Shown: positions 51,779 to 60,474, counted from the first letter of the stretch. The stretch: DNA of 64,000 nucleotides from CBDFKB01 sp965248715 (GCA_965248715.1 CBDFKB010000008.1:620001-684000), one strand, 5' to 3'. Made by a program: numbers and translations. The notes: generated by a model not told the origin, from the letters alone.

Positions 51779-52197
51779 GATTGACTCCCTCCCTGCGACG
51801 GGCCGGATGACCTATCATTGCTCTTTGCTGGTTGTGACCTGGACTTGTCATTGAAGTCTAACACATCGGGTGTTGTCGCGGCGATAAACTCGCCAATTTC
51901 TGGATTCTGCCCACAGGCGCCATCGTTCTGGATGAAGTTCTGGTTTGGGTCACGGTTGGCGTCTACTGCCTGCTGGACGGGGTGCAACCCAAGTCCTAGA
52001 TCGACCCACGCGACTTGTATGCTCCAAAGCGTTCTAACAAATTCGATTTTTTGGTCATAGGAGAGATCACTATTCTCCAGGTAACCAAGGTATAGCTCCC
52101 AATCGATGGTCAGCGCCGGACGGACCGAAGCGGCAATCTCGGTATCCGTGGATGGTTGTTTTGATTCGGTGTCTTTTATGCCATTGTCCACGTTCAA
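51775..52197 (-). CDS. Small protein encoded just upstream of the serine recombinase
   Basis: This 140-residue protein shares ATGA with the recombinase gene and so is co-translated with it. The N and C termini are polar and disordered-looking; the middle (TIDWELYLGYLENSDLSYDQ, FVRTLWSIQVAWVDLGLGLH) is a conserved-looking helical core. Similar short genes precede recombinases in other alphaproteobacterial elements as far as I know. It may be a recombination directionality or accessory factor; that is inference from position only. Confidence 0.65.
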   Translation of the reverse strand: MNVDNGIKDTESKQPSTDTEIAASVRPALTIDWELYLGYLENSDLSYDQKIEFVRTLWSIQVAWVDLGLGLHPVQQAVDANRDPNQNFIQNDGACGQNPEIGEFIAATTPDVLDFNDKSRSQPAKSNDRSSGPSQGGSQS

Positions 52198-52757
52198 TCT
52201 CCGGTTTGGTGTTTTGATCTCCTTTTTTTCTCGTTCGAATAAAAAGAGAACACTGTAGGTATATATTCCTAGTATTGCAAGTAAAAACGGCGTACTATTC
52301 TTGCGTATTTCCGGGTGTTTCAGTAATAATATGAGTGCAACCTCTTTGTACGGTCGCGATCTCGCAAGAGGCCAGCCGCTGTTTTTTACATTCGCTGCTT
52401 GTCAAAAAAACATCAGGAGATCATGCTCATAGACTGGTTCGCTGGCTGTGGCGTTGATATTTATTCTAGTGCGCGTCACCCAAAAGTGGGTACCGGTTTT
52501 GGAAAAAATGACACGCATAAACAAAGAGATAGCGCGACGAAGCTACTCCAACGCTTGGTGACAAGCCTCGCTTGCCCAGACTTTGCCAACCCAGACTTTG
52601 CCAGCCTAGAATTGGTTTGCGCAATCACCGTCCCATCCTCCTGTTTGAATTGTTTGCGGCAGGCCGGGCATGAACCAGGGTTGGTAATTGCCATCGATTG
52701 CCCGGTGCTGGTTTCGTCATGGGGTTTTTGGTGAAGAAGAACCCCACTTGCCGATCC
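52198..52757. other. Intergenic region of the element with a palindrome copy
   Basis: No gene is well supported. It includes the promoter region of the recombinase unit (AT-rich around 52215-52330) and the repeat at 52466-52567. On the minus strand a short frame from 52694 begins MAITNPGSCPACRKQFKQED, a possible CxxC peptide, but its second half is merely repeat sequence, so it is probably broken or spurious. GACTTTGCCA occurs twice in tandem near 52580. Confidence 0.5.
52466..52567. repeat. Hyphomicrobiales-type intergenic palindrome inside the element
   Basis: It matches 44901-45004 closely (GCGCGTCACCCAAAAGTGGG, then AGATAGCGCGACGAAGCTAC). Its presence inside the integrated element shows the element has resided in, or acquired sequence from, a host with this repeat. 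Confidence 0.88.
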
Positions 52758-53408
52758 TCATGCTTGCGAAGGCTGGCGGGAGCGGGAATAGGATTTTGCT
52801 TCGCGCCGTTGTTTTTGTTCGGCATCAATTTGCGGACGGAAATATTTTTCATCCAGTTCCTTGCCCCATTCGCGCAATTCGCGGCCTTCGGTATCCTTGA
52901 AGGTTTCAGCCATCAGCTTCTTGGCGCCGGTATCCGTGACATTGAGTTCTATGGCCAACTCACCAGCTTGGTGAGCATAGGCGCGATGGAAGGTCATCTT
53001 GTTTCCCTCTTCCACCATTTTCCCCACTTCGTTTACTGCCCGGGTGACTTTCTGCTTCTTGGCCTTTGCCAGACCCTTTACAAGTCCCTTTTCGCTGTCA
53101 AACAGCTTCTGTTCGTTTTCCGTCAAGGCCTCACGCATCTGGTTCATGGTGACGCCGGTGCGGGTTTTGAACAGATCACGAAGGGTGGAGTCCGCCTTCA
53201 TGATGTCGAAACGCTCGGTGCGGGCATAGGCATTGGCAAAATCATTGAGGCAATCTTTGAAAGCACCGGTTTCCTTGATCCGGCGCTCGATAATGCCTGT
53301 AATCGCCATGGCATCACCAAACTGGCGCTCGGAAAGCAGTCGTCCAGAAAAGCTTTCGCGGGCCTCACCAATGCGTTTCATTTCATCAGGGTTGTATAGG
53401 ACATTCAT
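52758..53408 (-). CDS. Hypothetical protein at the end of the coupling-ATPase cluster
   Basis: I do not recognise this 216-residue, largely helical, charged protein. It starts MNVLYNPDEMKRIGEARESF, has a possible nucleic-acid or coiled-coil middle (TENEQKLFDSEKGLVKGLAK) and a basic tail (DAEQKQRREAKSYSRSRQ). It lacks membrane segments. It is the last gene of the minus-strand cluster that begins at 58148, 84 bases after its neighbour. A relaxosome or DNA-processing accessory role would fit its location but is unproven. Confidence 0.6.
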   Translation of the reverse strand: MNVLYNPDEMKRIGEARESFSGRLLSERQFGDAMAITGIIERRIKETGAFKDCLNDFANAYARTERFDIMKADSTLRDLFKTRTGVTMNQMREALTENEQKLFDSEKGLVKGLAKAKKQKVTRAVNEVGKMVEEGNKMTFHRAYAHQAGELAIELNVTDTGAKKLMAETFKDTEGRELREWGKELDEKYFRPQIDAEQKQRREAKSYSRSRQPSQA

Positions 53409-53492
53409 CGGTTTTCTCCTTTTGGTTTCCCTGTCGCGCTTGCGCGCTCCCCGCCTCTTGTTTGAGGTTGCTTGGGGTCATCACTCAGTTAC

Positions 53493-53984
53493 TCAATCAC
53501 TCATGGATTGGGCCCGGCGGCGCTCAGGGCTTTCACGCCGCGATTGCGTTTTTCGCCGTTCTGTCGTTTGCTTGAAACTCTCAAAGTATTTTTTGCGCTG
53601 GGATGATTTTTCGAGGAAAGACCTGCTGTCTTTCATCTCCTGACCGTCCAGCCGATCCATCGATTGGAGATGATCGAGGCGGACGTTGAGTTGAGCCTGG
53701 CGGCCCAGATCATGTTTGTTGAAACGGTCAATGCCGAAGGTACGCGGTTTTAATTCCGGCGTTTTTGCGCCAGCCCGGTTGAGTAGGCGGCGATAGGCGA
53801 TCTGAACACGGGTTTTATATTCGTGGGCGTAGAGTTGCTCGCTCGTCGTGCGCTGGCGATCATGTTTATCCTTGATCCGAATAAAGTCCTTTTTCTCCTG
53901 ACCTTTCAGCAAGGCACGACCGTTACGGCGCAGTTGCTTGAGTTGCAGTGCCAAATTGATTTTCTTGAGATTGTCTGTGGTCAT
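53493..53984 (-). CDS. Highly basic hypothetical protein of the coupling-ATPase cluster
   Basis: From the ATG at 53984 this is a 163-residue protein, strongly basic (LKQLRRNGRALLKGQEKKDF, RTFGIDRFNKHDLGRQAQLN, ERRKTQSRRESPERRRAQSM). It contains no recognisable domain; the charge suggests nucleic-acid binding. I preferred this start because it lies five bases after the stop of the 88-residue gene; the frame continues upstream to 54152 in overlap with that gene, and 54014 is another candidate. Its cluster position suggests a role with the coupling ATPase. Confidence 0.55.
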   Translation of the reverse strand: MTTDNLKKINLALQLKQLRRNGRALLKGQEKKDFIRIKDKHDRQRTTSEQLYAHEYKTRVQIAYRRLLNRAGAKTPELKPRTFGIDRFNKHDLGRQAQLNVRLDHLQSMDRLDGQEMKDSRSFLEKSSQRKKYFESFKQTTERRKTQSRRESPERRRAQSMSD

Positions 53985-53988
53985 GGCG

Positions 53989-54255
53989 TTATCCGTTTGC
54001 ACGGCCTCCCCCATCTTGATGATCTTTGCGGAAGATGATCCAGCTACAGCGGCCGTTTGTAGGAATGGTGGTGAACGACCCATTGGGACCGATGAAGGTA
54101 CAGCGCGTGTAGGTACGATTGGCCCAGGGATCGTAGCCCTGGCCTTCATCAACCCAGGAATAGGACCAGATAAAATGCGGAAGCCCGAAAACCAGATAGG
54201 TCAGATAGACCGCCGCCGGAATGAAAATCCACCACAAGAAGCGCATCACTCTCAT
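53989..54255 (-). CDS. Small single-span membrane protein downstream of the coupling ATPase
   Basis: This 88-residue protein has one N-terminal membrane helix (FLWWIFIPAAVYLTYLVFGL) followed by a short aromatic, tyrosine- and cysteine-containing domain (SWVDEGQGYDPWANRTYTRC, TNGRCSWIIF). It probably faces the periplasm or stays anchored by its N terminus. It overlaps the ATPase gene by four bases, so it is co-translated. I know of similar proteins beside coupling ATPases in alphaproteobacterial elements but no function. Confidence 0.65.
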   Translation of the reverse strand: MRVMRFLWWIFIPAAVYLTYLVFGLPHFIWSYSWVDEGQGYDPWANRTYTRCTFIGPNGSFTTIPTNGRCSWIIFRKDHQDGGGRANG

Positions 54256-55652
54256 TGGATGACTCCAATGTTTGCTGGGGGGCTGGTTGGCAATGTCACT
54301 TTCGGATCGGGCGGCAGAACCTGATTGTCTTCCAGAGGGTTTGGTCCAAGGTCAAAGCAAGTCGGCGCGATCTGGTTTTGTCGCAGCTTGCGGCACTTGA
54401 GCCAGCCAAAACCCTTGATAAACAAAAGCTGATAGGCCGGATCGAGATTGACCAACTCGGTCGGTGTCATCACCGGCTGTTTGCCGGTACTGAGACTACC
54501 GCAGATACCAAGCTGTTTGGGATTGATGTTCAGCGATTGTGAAACGGTGATTTCCTCGCCCATCAGTTTGGAGATTTTTTCAGCATCGTCAGGACTGATC
54601 GCGAGATATTGAATGACCGCGCAATTATCCATCAACACGGCCAATTCCTGCTTGCCGTATTGCCGCTCGATGTCCAGAAGTGTTTGCGTGATGTAAATGC
54701 TGGAGGTCTGGTAACTTCTTTGTATTGTCACCAGATCGACGCTGTATTTTTGCGGGCTGTTGCACATTTCGTCGATGACATTAATCAGCCGACCGCCACG
54801 CCCGGACATTTGGGCGTCCATGAAGGATTGCTGATGCAGGGCTGCATGAACGCCAACCTGTTTGGCGTGGCGTTGCGGCAGCACATCAAAGATCATCCAA
54901 CCATCGCGACACAATTCTTCATGGGTGATGGTAGCGCTCGCACCGGCTTTGTTGAGCACCGATCCTGGCTCGTAAATCTGCAATGGCGTCAAGGCCGCCT
55001 GCATATGTTTGAAATAGGATTCCGGTTCCCGGTCCTCCATATCAAGGGATAGTTGCGCACGGGCCTTTAGGGCCGGAGAACCTTCATGGATGGCGTTCTC
55101 CCGCATCAGCCGCCATGTGGTTGGATCGGCCATGGTTTCATAAAGAACACCGGGGGTCAGGTGATCGCCGAGAAATTCCAAGCCGCCCAGAATGCCAAGA
55201 TGTATTTTTTGTCGCGGCGATTCTCTAAAATGCCAATTGCGACCGCCGTCATTCACTTCGGGGATAATGTTCAGCGTTGTGTTATTGATGGTGAATGTAA
55301 GGGTTTCGGGGCTGTGTTTTGCAGCCGAAATAACCGCGCCAAGAGCGTTCACTTCCAGTCGGTCTTCATTGTCGAAGCCGTAAACGCCCATGTCATCAAT
55401 ACAGCCGAATATCCTATCATATTTCTTGGCCACCGGGCGGAACTGGGCATAGACCTCCCCGTCCTTATGATCGACGGTTTTCACCGCCACATCGGGGTAG
55501 GCAATAAGTGCCTGATTGGTTGTCGTGACGGTGGTGGTCGTCTTCCACGCTCCGCTTGGGCCAACCACCAGACGCGATAGATTGGGATAGGGATCGACAA
55601 CAAGTTTACCGCTGTCCATCAACCCCAAAGGCAAGGTGAGGTCATTTGGCAT
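54252..55652 (-). CDS. VirD4/TraD-like type IV coupling ATPase
   Basis: This 466-residue protein resembles type IV coupling proteins, which pump DNA or protein to a secretion channel. Walker A is GPSGAWKTTT at residues 31-40, in a variant form, and Walker B is LINVIDEM (289-296). A segment near 330-385 (LLDIERQYGKQELAVLMDNC followed by ISPDDAEKISKLMGEE) matches the conserved region after Walker B in VirD4/TraD. The usual N-terminal membrane helices are missing; adjacent membrane proteins may anchor it instead. It overlaps both neighbours, by 11 and 4 bases. No relaxase is seen in the window. Confidence 0.8.
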   Translation of the reverse strand: MPNDLTLPLGLMDSGKLVVDPYPNLSRLVVGPSGAWKTTTTVTTTNQALIAYPDVAVKTVDHKDGEVYAQFRPVAKKYDRIFGCIDDMGVYGFDNEDRLEVNALGAVISAAKHSPETLTFTINNTTLNIIPEVNDGGRNWHFRESPRQKIHLGILGGLEFLGDHLTPGVLYETMADPTTWRLMRENAIHEGSPALKARAQLSLDMEDREPESYFKHMQAALTPLQIYEPGSVLNKAGASATITHEELCRDGWMIFDVLPQRHAKQVGVHAALHQQSFMDAQMSGRGGRLINVIDEMCNSPQKYSVDLVTIQRSYQTSSIYITQTLLDIERQYGKQELAVLMDNCAVIQYLAISPDDAEKISKLMGEEITVSQSLNINPKQLGICGSLSTGKQPVMTPTELVNLDPAYQLLFIKGFGWLKCRKLRQNQIAPTCFDLGPNPLEDNQVLPPDPKVTLPTSPPANIGVIQ

Positions 55653-55956
55653 CTTTGATCACGCCCTTTTCCGTCAGAAAATCTTCTGCAAGCAGTGTGG
55701 AGGATTTGACCTCATTGCCCTTGGCCAGGAATTCTTTCTGGTCCTCTTCGAATTCACGGATGTCGGCGATTTGCCGAAGTGCATTGATGGCAAGGGCAAC
55801 AGCGGCCATGCCTGTAAAAACGCTCAACAGGCCAAAGCCGTACCACTTGGCGTTGGTTGGCCAGATCCCGTAGGAAACCACCCCAAGAATAACCGCGTAG
55901 GCCAGCTTTGCGTTAATAGCGACAATGGCGCTTTTGGAAGGCTTGAAGGTTTTCAT
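55642..55956 (-). CDS. Small two-span membrane protein of the coupling-ATPase cluster
   Basis: This 104-residue protein has two membrane helices (about residues 16-33 and 38-60) and a charged C-terminal helix (IREFEEDQKEFLAKGNEVKS) predicted to be cytoplasmic. It shares ATGA with the preceding gene and overlaps the ATPase start by 11 bases. The tight coupling suggests it may be a membrane partner for the ATPase, which lacks its own membrane segment. No family is recognised. Confidence 0.65.
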   Translation of the reverse strand: MKTFKPSKSAIVAINAKLAYAVILGVVSYGIWPTNAKWYGFGLLSVFTGMAAVALAINALRQIADIREFEEDQKEFLAKGNEVKSSTLLAEDFLTEKGVIKDAK

Positions 55957-56336
55957 GGGACTTTTTCCCCGTCGAGGTCTTGCAGTTTTCCGGCAATCTG
56001 CAACCGCACCGCATTGAGCGCCGCATAGCGACCCCAGATCACATCCCCAAGCTCATTGCCGCTCAACTCACGGGACAGCAGTTTCAATTGCCCCACTTGA
56101 GTTCCGGCAATCAGGGTCAGGGCACAAATGCCAGCCATGGCAAGAATTTCGGCTGGATAGAGCAAATCGGAAAACGCCGCGCAGAAAGTGGCAAGTCCGG
56201 TGACGGTCAGGATTGAACTGGGCAGAAACACCCGGCGCACTGAGACGACAGAAATCCTGTCGAGCAAATAGCTATCCCGGTGGGTCGAGACCGCCTTGTC
56301 GGTTACGGTGATGGTGCCAATTATCGCGACGGTCAT
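55953..56336 (-). CDS. Membrane protein of the coupling-ATPase cluster
   Basis: This 127-residue protein has two hydrophobic segments (SSILTVTGLATFCAAFSDLL and AEILAMAGICALTLIAGTQV) flanked by polar termini, with a conserved-looking C-terminal helix (ELGDVIWGRYAALNAVRLQI). It overlaps both neighbours by four bases. I recognise no family; the context makes it a structural component of the same complex. Confidence 0.62.
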   Translation of the reverse strand: MTVAIIGTITVTDKAVSTHRDSYLLDRISVVSVRRVFLPSSILTVTGLATFCAAFSDLLYPAEILAMAGICALTLIAGTQVGQLKLLSRELSGNELGDVIWGRYAALNAVRLQIAGKLQDLDGEKVP

Positions 56337-56887
56337 TTGCTGCCACCTTTTGCAGCACAGCGCGGCGCATTCAGCGCACTGACCAGTTCAGGCTTCAGAT
56401 TGTTCTTGAGTGCGGCAGAGCTGATCAGCCTGATCGAGCCGGCATAAAGCGCAAGCGGTGTGCGGTTACGCTCAATCGCCAGCGATACAGCGCATGAACA
56501 TTGCGATGCCGACTGCGATACCGCAAAAGACAAACGCCTTTCCTGCAATTCATTTCTTTGCCGCTGAATGTTGTTCAACTGATCCAACATCGGCAGCTTG
56601 AATTCTGGATTGCCATGGTTGCGGCATACCGCCTCCATGCCTGGAAACAACGCCCCAAGCGTCGATTGGCAATCGAGCTTTGGTGTAAACACCGGTTCAG
56701 GCTTTTCCAGTGCCAGTTGCGCGCTGATCAAGGCCTGGCATTGGCCATCCCAATTCGAGCGCTCCACTAATCTTGCGCCAATAACCGGCCCGGCCACAAA
56801 GAACGCCGCAGCGCCATAAACAAGAACGCCAAACGCCAGTCCCCCGCCAAGCGGCAATCCGCCAGCATCAATTGGCATGGCGGCCAC
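56333..56887 (-). CDS. Membrane-anchored hypothetical protein of the coupling-ATPase cluster
   Basis: This 184-residue protein has one N-terminal hydrophobic segment (GLAFGVLVYGAAAFFVAGPV, about 16-36) and a large domain with several cysteines (about residues 50, 73, 87, 129-131 and 178), likely periplasmic. A coiled stretch (MLDQLNNIQRQRNELQERRL) lies in the middle. It starts inside the end of the preceding gene (20-base overlap) and shares ATGA with the next. Function unknown. Confidence 0.62.
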   Translation of the reverse strand: MAAMPIDAGGLPLGGGLAFGVLVYGAAAFFVAGPVIGARLVERSNWDGQCQALISAQLALEKPEPVFTPKLDCQSTLGALFPGMEAVCRNHGNPEFKLPMLDQLNNIQRQRNELQERRLSFAVSQSASQCSCAVSLAIERNRTPLALYAGSIRLISSAALKNNLKPELVSALNAPRCAAKGGSK

Positions 56888-58148
56888 CGTTTAGATTTTT
56901 ACGGGTATTTTTCGCTTGCCGGCGCTTACGGTTACCTGAAGTCTGGCCGCAATTACCACGCCCAGCACCGTTGAGCGTTGCCCTGGCCGCAGTGGCCACA
57001 GCTGATTGTGTGGATTGAGAGTATTGAGCGGCCTGATCCTGCAGGCGGATTAAGAACCAGAAGGTGTAGAGCCACAACGCCAGCGGAAAGATGCCTTCCG
57101 CCACCCAGATGACGCCTGCCACCGCAATGAAGTTGCCGATATAGGCAAAGGTCGTGGTAATCCCCGCCTTGGCCGGAAACTGCGGTCTTTTGGTGTCAAC
57201 GATATCAAGCGTGGCAAGAACGGTAGTAATGGCCGTGCCATGTTTTGCCAAAAGCCGGTTGACCGCCTGTGTTGTCTTCGCACGACCAGGAATATTGACA
57301 CCTGATTTCAATTCCCCGCCATAAGCAGATAAAAGTGTAACAGGCATCGCCTCATGAAGCGCTGTTATCGCCTGACCGATGTGGGCATCAATCCTGACCA
57401 GTTCCTGGCGGCGTTTGGCGATAGATTGATCGCCTCGGTCTAAAACCGTTTGGTAGTCGCCAACCAGTTTGTTGATCCTGGCAATGGTTGCGGCATGAAG
57501 CTGCGCACCTTCTTCCACCTGTTTGGCGATATCACCGCCGCGTGCGGCCTTTTCCTCCAATACCCTTGTAATAGGACCGCGCCCGCCATTGCCACGACCC
57601 GACAAACATGAAGTCCGTGCCTCACATTCGCCATGATGAAATAAATCATCTTTCGCCGCGCGGATGACCGGCACGATACGTTTGGACTTCGATGCCTGTT
57701 TGTTTTGTGCTTCGATATAAAGAACCAGCGCCCGTCCATAATTGTCCAGTTGCAGATAGCGCACATCGCCCAAGACAATACCGGCATAGGTAAAGGCCCA
57801 CAAACAGGCGCCTACCGCCAGCATCGACAGCACACTGAATATACCGGCGCTGACAATTCCGGAGGCCGCAAGCTCCGTTCCCCAGTCGACGGCAAAGCGG
57901 TTGATGCAGTAGGAGACCAACCCCACAACCACACCGACCATCACAGCTTTGGCGATATCGGAAAACCCGCTGCCACTTTGCAGGTTGAGCATCGCCCAAA
58001 TCGCCAAGCCGCCGGCAAAGACGGGAAGGATGACAAGGATCATACGGTAATAGGGCGGTATCTGTTTTTTGGCCACTTTGCCCGGCGGGTTTTGAGCCGG
58101 ATCAATGGGCAGTGTCCTCGTGCGATCAATCGGCGTCATGGCGATCAT
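56868..58148 (-). CDS. Large polytopic protein heading the coupling-ATPase cluster
   Basis: This 426-residue protein has four hydrophobic segments in its first 130 residues (MILVILPVFAGGLAIWAMLN and following), a soluble, probably periplasmic or coiled domain at about 140-330 with many charged residues, and further hydrophobic segments near 335-375 (FAYIGNFIAVAGVIWVAEGI, PLALWLYTFWFLIRL). The tail is alanine- and arginine-rich. I recognise no family. It begins the cluster of eight minus-strand genes; the start at 58148 has GGATGATCGCC-type context, and an ATG three codons on is possible. Confidence 0.62.
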   Translation of the reverse strand: MIAMTPIDRTRTLPIDPAQNPPGKVAKKQIPPYYRMILVILPVFAGGLAIWAMLNLQSGSGFSDIAKAVMVGVVVGLVSYCINRFAVDWGTELAASGIVSAGIFSVLSMLAVGACLWAFTYAGIVLGDVRYLQLDNYGRALVLYIEAQNKQASKSKRIVPVIRAAKDDLFHHGECEARTSCLSGRGNGGRGPITRVLEEKAARGGDIAKQVEEGAQLHAATIARINKLVGDYQTVLDRGDQSIAKRRQELVRIDAHIGQAITALHEAMPVTLLSAYGGELKSGVNIPGRAKTTQAVNRLLAKHGTAITTVLATLDIVDTKRPQFPAKAGITTTFAYIGNFIAVAGVIWVAEGIFPLALWLYTFWFLIRLQDQAAQYSQSTQSAVATAARATLNGAGRGNCGQTSGNRKRRQAKNTRKNLNGGRHAN

Positions 58149-58425
58149 CCTTTTGATTGGTGGCGGTGAGGTGGGTAGCGGTGCTCGCGGTAATCAGGTC
58201 GTAGGATCGATTTAAGTTCTGAGTTCGTGTTGTTTCCACGCACCGGAGCCGCGATAGTTCTCGCGCTATGGCCCAATTCGTTTTCAAAATTATTCTTGCT
58301 GGACATTTACCTGGCTGCCTGAAGTTAGATGTGCTGTGCCGGTACCAAATGTCACAAAGCCCTAATTGGCTGTGTTACTGCCAGGGCAAGAATTCAGTAA
58401 TGAATTACCGACGGGAGAAGCGAGC

Positions 58426-59247
58426 GTGCCTATGAAAGCGGCCTGGATCGTTGATTGGCGCCAGACAACAAACGCCGAGCGCCGTTGTCTATTTGCCGCC
58501 CTGGACCGTATCCGCCGAGCGCGCGAGATTGACTGGCCAGACGTTTGGCGCGAGGCGTTCGGCCCCGACCACGGTCTTGGCGATGGTTATGAGGAAAATT
58601 GCCGGAAGGGCGCTATGGGTAGGCCGCGCGCGGCACGATTGTTCGAGTGGGTTTTGACCTACAATCGAGCCGAGGCTGAGGCGGCCGAAGACGCTGTCCT
58701 GAGATTGCGATTGGACGAAACAGACGACGCGGAGCGGCAAATCCGGTGGGAAGATTACATCCGGCGGGTTGGCATATTTTCTAACATCGATCTGTTGCCG
58801 GTGCCTGACGAACCAAGAAGTCTAATTGCGCTGACCCGTGCTGAGCCCCGCGAGCTTGGCACGGTGAGGCTCGGCGAGAGGTTTCGTTTCAAATTACATT
58901 GTTCGCGTTCGGGGTTCCTGGCGATCCTTATGAGTTATCGTCATCATTGGTATCTTTTGGAACCGGCAGAGCGGATGTCTTTTGTTTCAATACCGGCGCC
59001 TGGCACGATCATTGTGCCACCACCTGAAGGCCAAGGGTTTGGCGACGCGCTATGCGAGGAAACCGATCCTGGCAAGCACCGTTTTGTTTTCGTGTTCGCT
59101 CCCGGCCGCAATTTTCTCGCGATCCTTGATGGCAGGGTTCCGGGGATAAGCATCGCAGATTGCGATCTCGACGAACTCGCGAAAACACTCTCATCCCTCG
59201 CCGAAAATGTCCTTATTTATAGGTGCTCGATCATAGTCACGTCATAA
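58426..59247 (+). CDS. Hypothetical protein, beta-rich C-terminal domain (DUF4384-like), paired with metallopeptidase
   Basis: I favour the GTG at 58426 (GGGAGAAG upstream), giving 273 residues starting MPMKAAWIVDWRQTTNAERR; an ATG at 58432 or a TTG at 58366 are alternatives. The N-terminal half is helical. The C-terminal half contains TVRLGERFRFKLHCSRSGFL, HHWYLLEPAERM and PGKHRFVFVFAPG, the layout of DUF4384-type beta domains that often accompany bacterial caspase-like or other proteases; the match is judged by eye. The gene converges with the metallopeptidase gene, their stops overlapping by 11 bases. Confidence 0.55.
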   Translation: MPMKAAWIVDWRQTTNAERRCLFAALDRIRRAREIDWPDVWREAFGPDHGLGDGYEENCRKGAMGRPRAARLFEWVLTYNRAEAEAAEDAVLRLRLDETDDAERQIRWEDYIRRVGIFSNIDLLPVPDEPRSLIALTRAEPRELGTVRLGERFRFKLHCSRSGFLAILMSYRHHWYLLEPAERMSFVSIPAPGTIIVPPPEGQGFGDALCEETDPGKHRFVFVFAPGRNFLAILDGRVPGISIADCDLDELAKTLSSLAENVLIYRCSIIVTS

Positions 59248-60421
59248 GCGTCACGGGCCGGCCGGGGCCGGTGAAATATGCATGGCGATCAAGCATAGGC
59301 CGTAGGGTTTCTATCTCGTCAGCGTAGCGCGTCAACTCGGCCTGGAGTTGCGGATTCTCAATATCCTCATATAATTTCGATGCAGCGTATTTCGGCTGAA
59401 TCGCGCACTGGATGGCATCAAATGCGTAGATCGCCTCCTGATTGAGTCCAGCATAGTTTGCGACAAGCGGATCAAGGTTCGAGGCTCCGATCCGAAATAG
59501 ATGATGAAGGCGTAAATAGGGTGGCGGATGGCTCGGCTCATCACTGCTGCCGAGATATGCTTGAAACGCTTCGAAAAGCCAACTCATGGCATAGCTCGCA
59601 AACAGCGCGAGCTTCAAACGAAGCCGAAGGTCTAGGGCGCGAATTCCTTCAATATTCTCAAGCCCATCAGTCTGAATTCGCGTGCACGCCCAAAAGGACG
59701 ACTGATCCGCATCAAACTCAAGAGCCTGCAATACGCGCGCGCATTGCGCTGTGGTCATAACCGGCGGCTTGGTCCGGCCAATAATAGGCAGAGGCTCGGC
59801 TATTTCGCACAATCGAAGCGCGATCCGCCGTTTGCGCACATATCCGATGTGCCCAAGAATTGCGTGTGAGAACTCGTGCATCCACGCCGCCCGGCTCATG
59901 AGCAAGGCGAGGTAACGCGCAAACGCAACGCGAACCGGGCATTGTGGAATGACGTGTTCGGCGTGCTCAGGCGTAACCCGTCCACCTAACCGCGTGAACC
60001 CGATCAGCCAGAGGCCCGGCGGATAGTCATTTAGAGGTTCCGGCGAGTGTTCCATGCCCGGATCGCCAATCTCGGGAAAGAACCGAGCCTGCGTAAAGCA
60101 GAAAGCCGAAAATTCCTCGATAGCACCGTGCAGAGCGACATGCATGCCGAGTATGAAATGACTTTCGAATTGGTCTGCAAAGGCATTTGGTGAATAAGAT
60201 TCTAGATAGCCGGCTGCCATACGAAAAGATTGCCCGCTAATGTTTTTTGCCTCACTCGACCAAAGAGTACGTTCGACAAAAGAGTTCAACGATGGGCTAA
60301 ATAGCGCGCCCGTATCGGTGTCTTCTTCGACGCGGTAGTGTGGAGATCGAATGTGCTCGGTTGCATACCGATCAAACAATTCTGACGCTTCGTCAGCCTT
60401 TTCATTGTTATCATTTTGCAT
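59237..60421 (-). CDS. Predicted zinc metallopeptidase (HExxH) carried by the element
   Basis: From the ATG at 60421 this is a 394-residue protein. It carries HEFSH at residues 182-186 in SRAAWMHEFSHAILGHIGYV and, downstream, ALEFDADQSSFWA with E235 as a likely third zinc ligand, the HExxH..E(xx)AD arrangement of gluzincin-type peptidases such as M48 relatives. No signal peptide or clear membrane anchor precedes it, so it is probably cytoplasmic. A longer frame to 60604 reads through a microsatellite and a palindromic repeat and is unlikely. It converges on the gene at 58426. Substrate unknown; toxin, defence or regulatory roles are possible. Confidence 0.65.
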   Translation of the reverse strand: MQNDNNEKADEASELFDRYATEHIRSPHYRVEEDTDTGALFSPSLNSFVERTLWSSEAKNISGQSFRMAAGYLESYSPNAFADQFESHFILGMHVALHGAIEEFSAFCFTQARFFPEIGDPGMEHSPEPLNDYPPGLWLIGFTRLGGRVTPEHAEHVIPQCPVRVAFARYLALLMSRAAWMHEFSHAILGHIGYVRKRRIALRLCEIAEPLPIIGRTKPPVMTTAQCARVLQALEFDADQSSFWACTRIQTDGLENIEGIRALDLRLRLKLALFASYAMSWLFEAFQAYLGSSDEPSHPPPYLRLHHLFRIGASNLDPLVANYAGLNQEAIYAFDAIQCAIQPKYAASKLYEDIENPQLQAELTRYADEIETLRPMLDRHAYFTGPGRPVTLMT

Positions 60422-60450
60422 CGCGACACTCGAAAAATTGGTACAGCACC

Positions 60451-60474
60451 CATCCCCATCCCCATCCCCATCCC
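60451..60474. repeat. Hexanucleotide microsatellite CATCCC x4
   Basis: CATCCC is repeated four times, followed by CCAGCGCC. It lies 30-54 bases upstream of the chosen metallopeptidase start, so copy-number change could affect its expression or, if the longer frame is used, add or remove Gly-Asp dipeptides without a frame change. Confidence 0.9.

Noticed and set aside
52423..52470. Start of a cytosine methyltransferase-like protein (LIDWFAGCG)
   Set aside because: Only about ten residues resemble it before the frame enters a repeat; too little to support.
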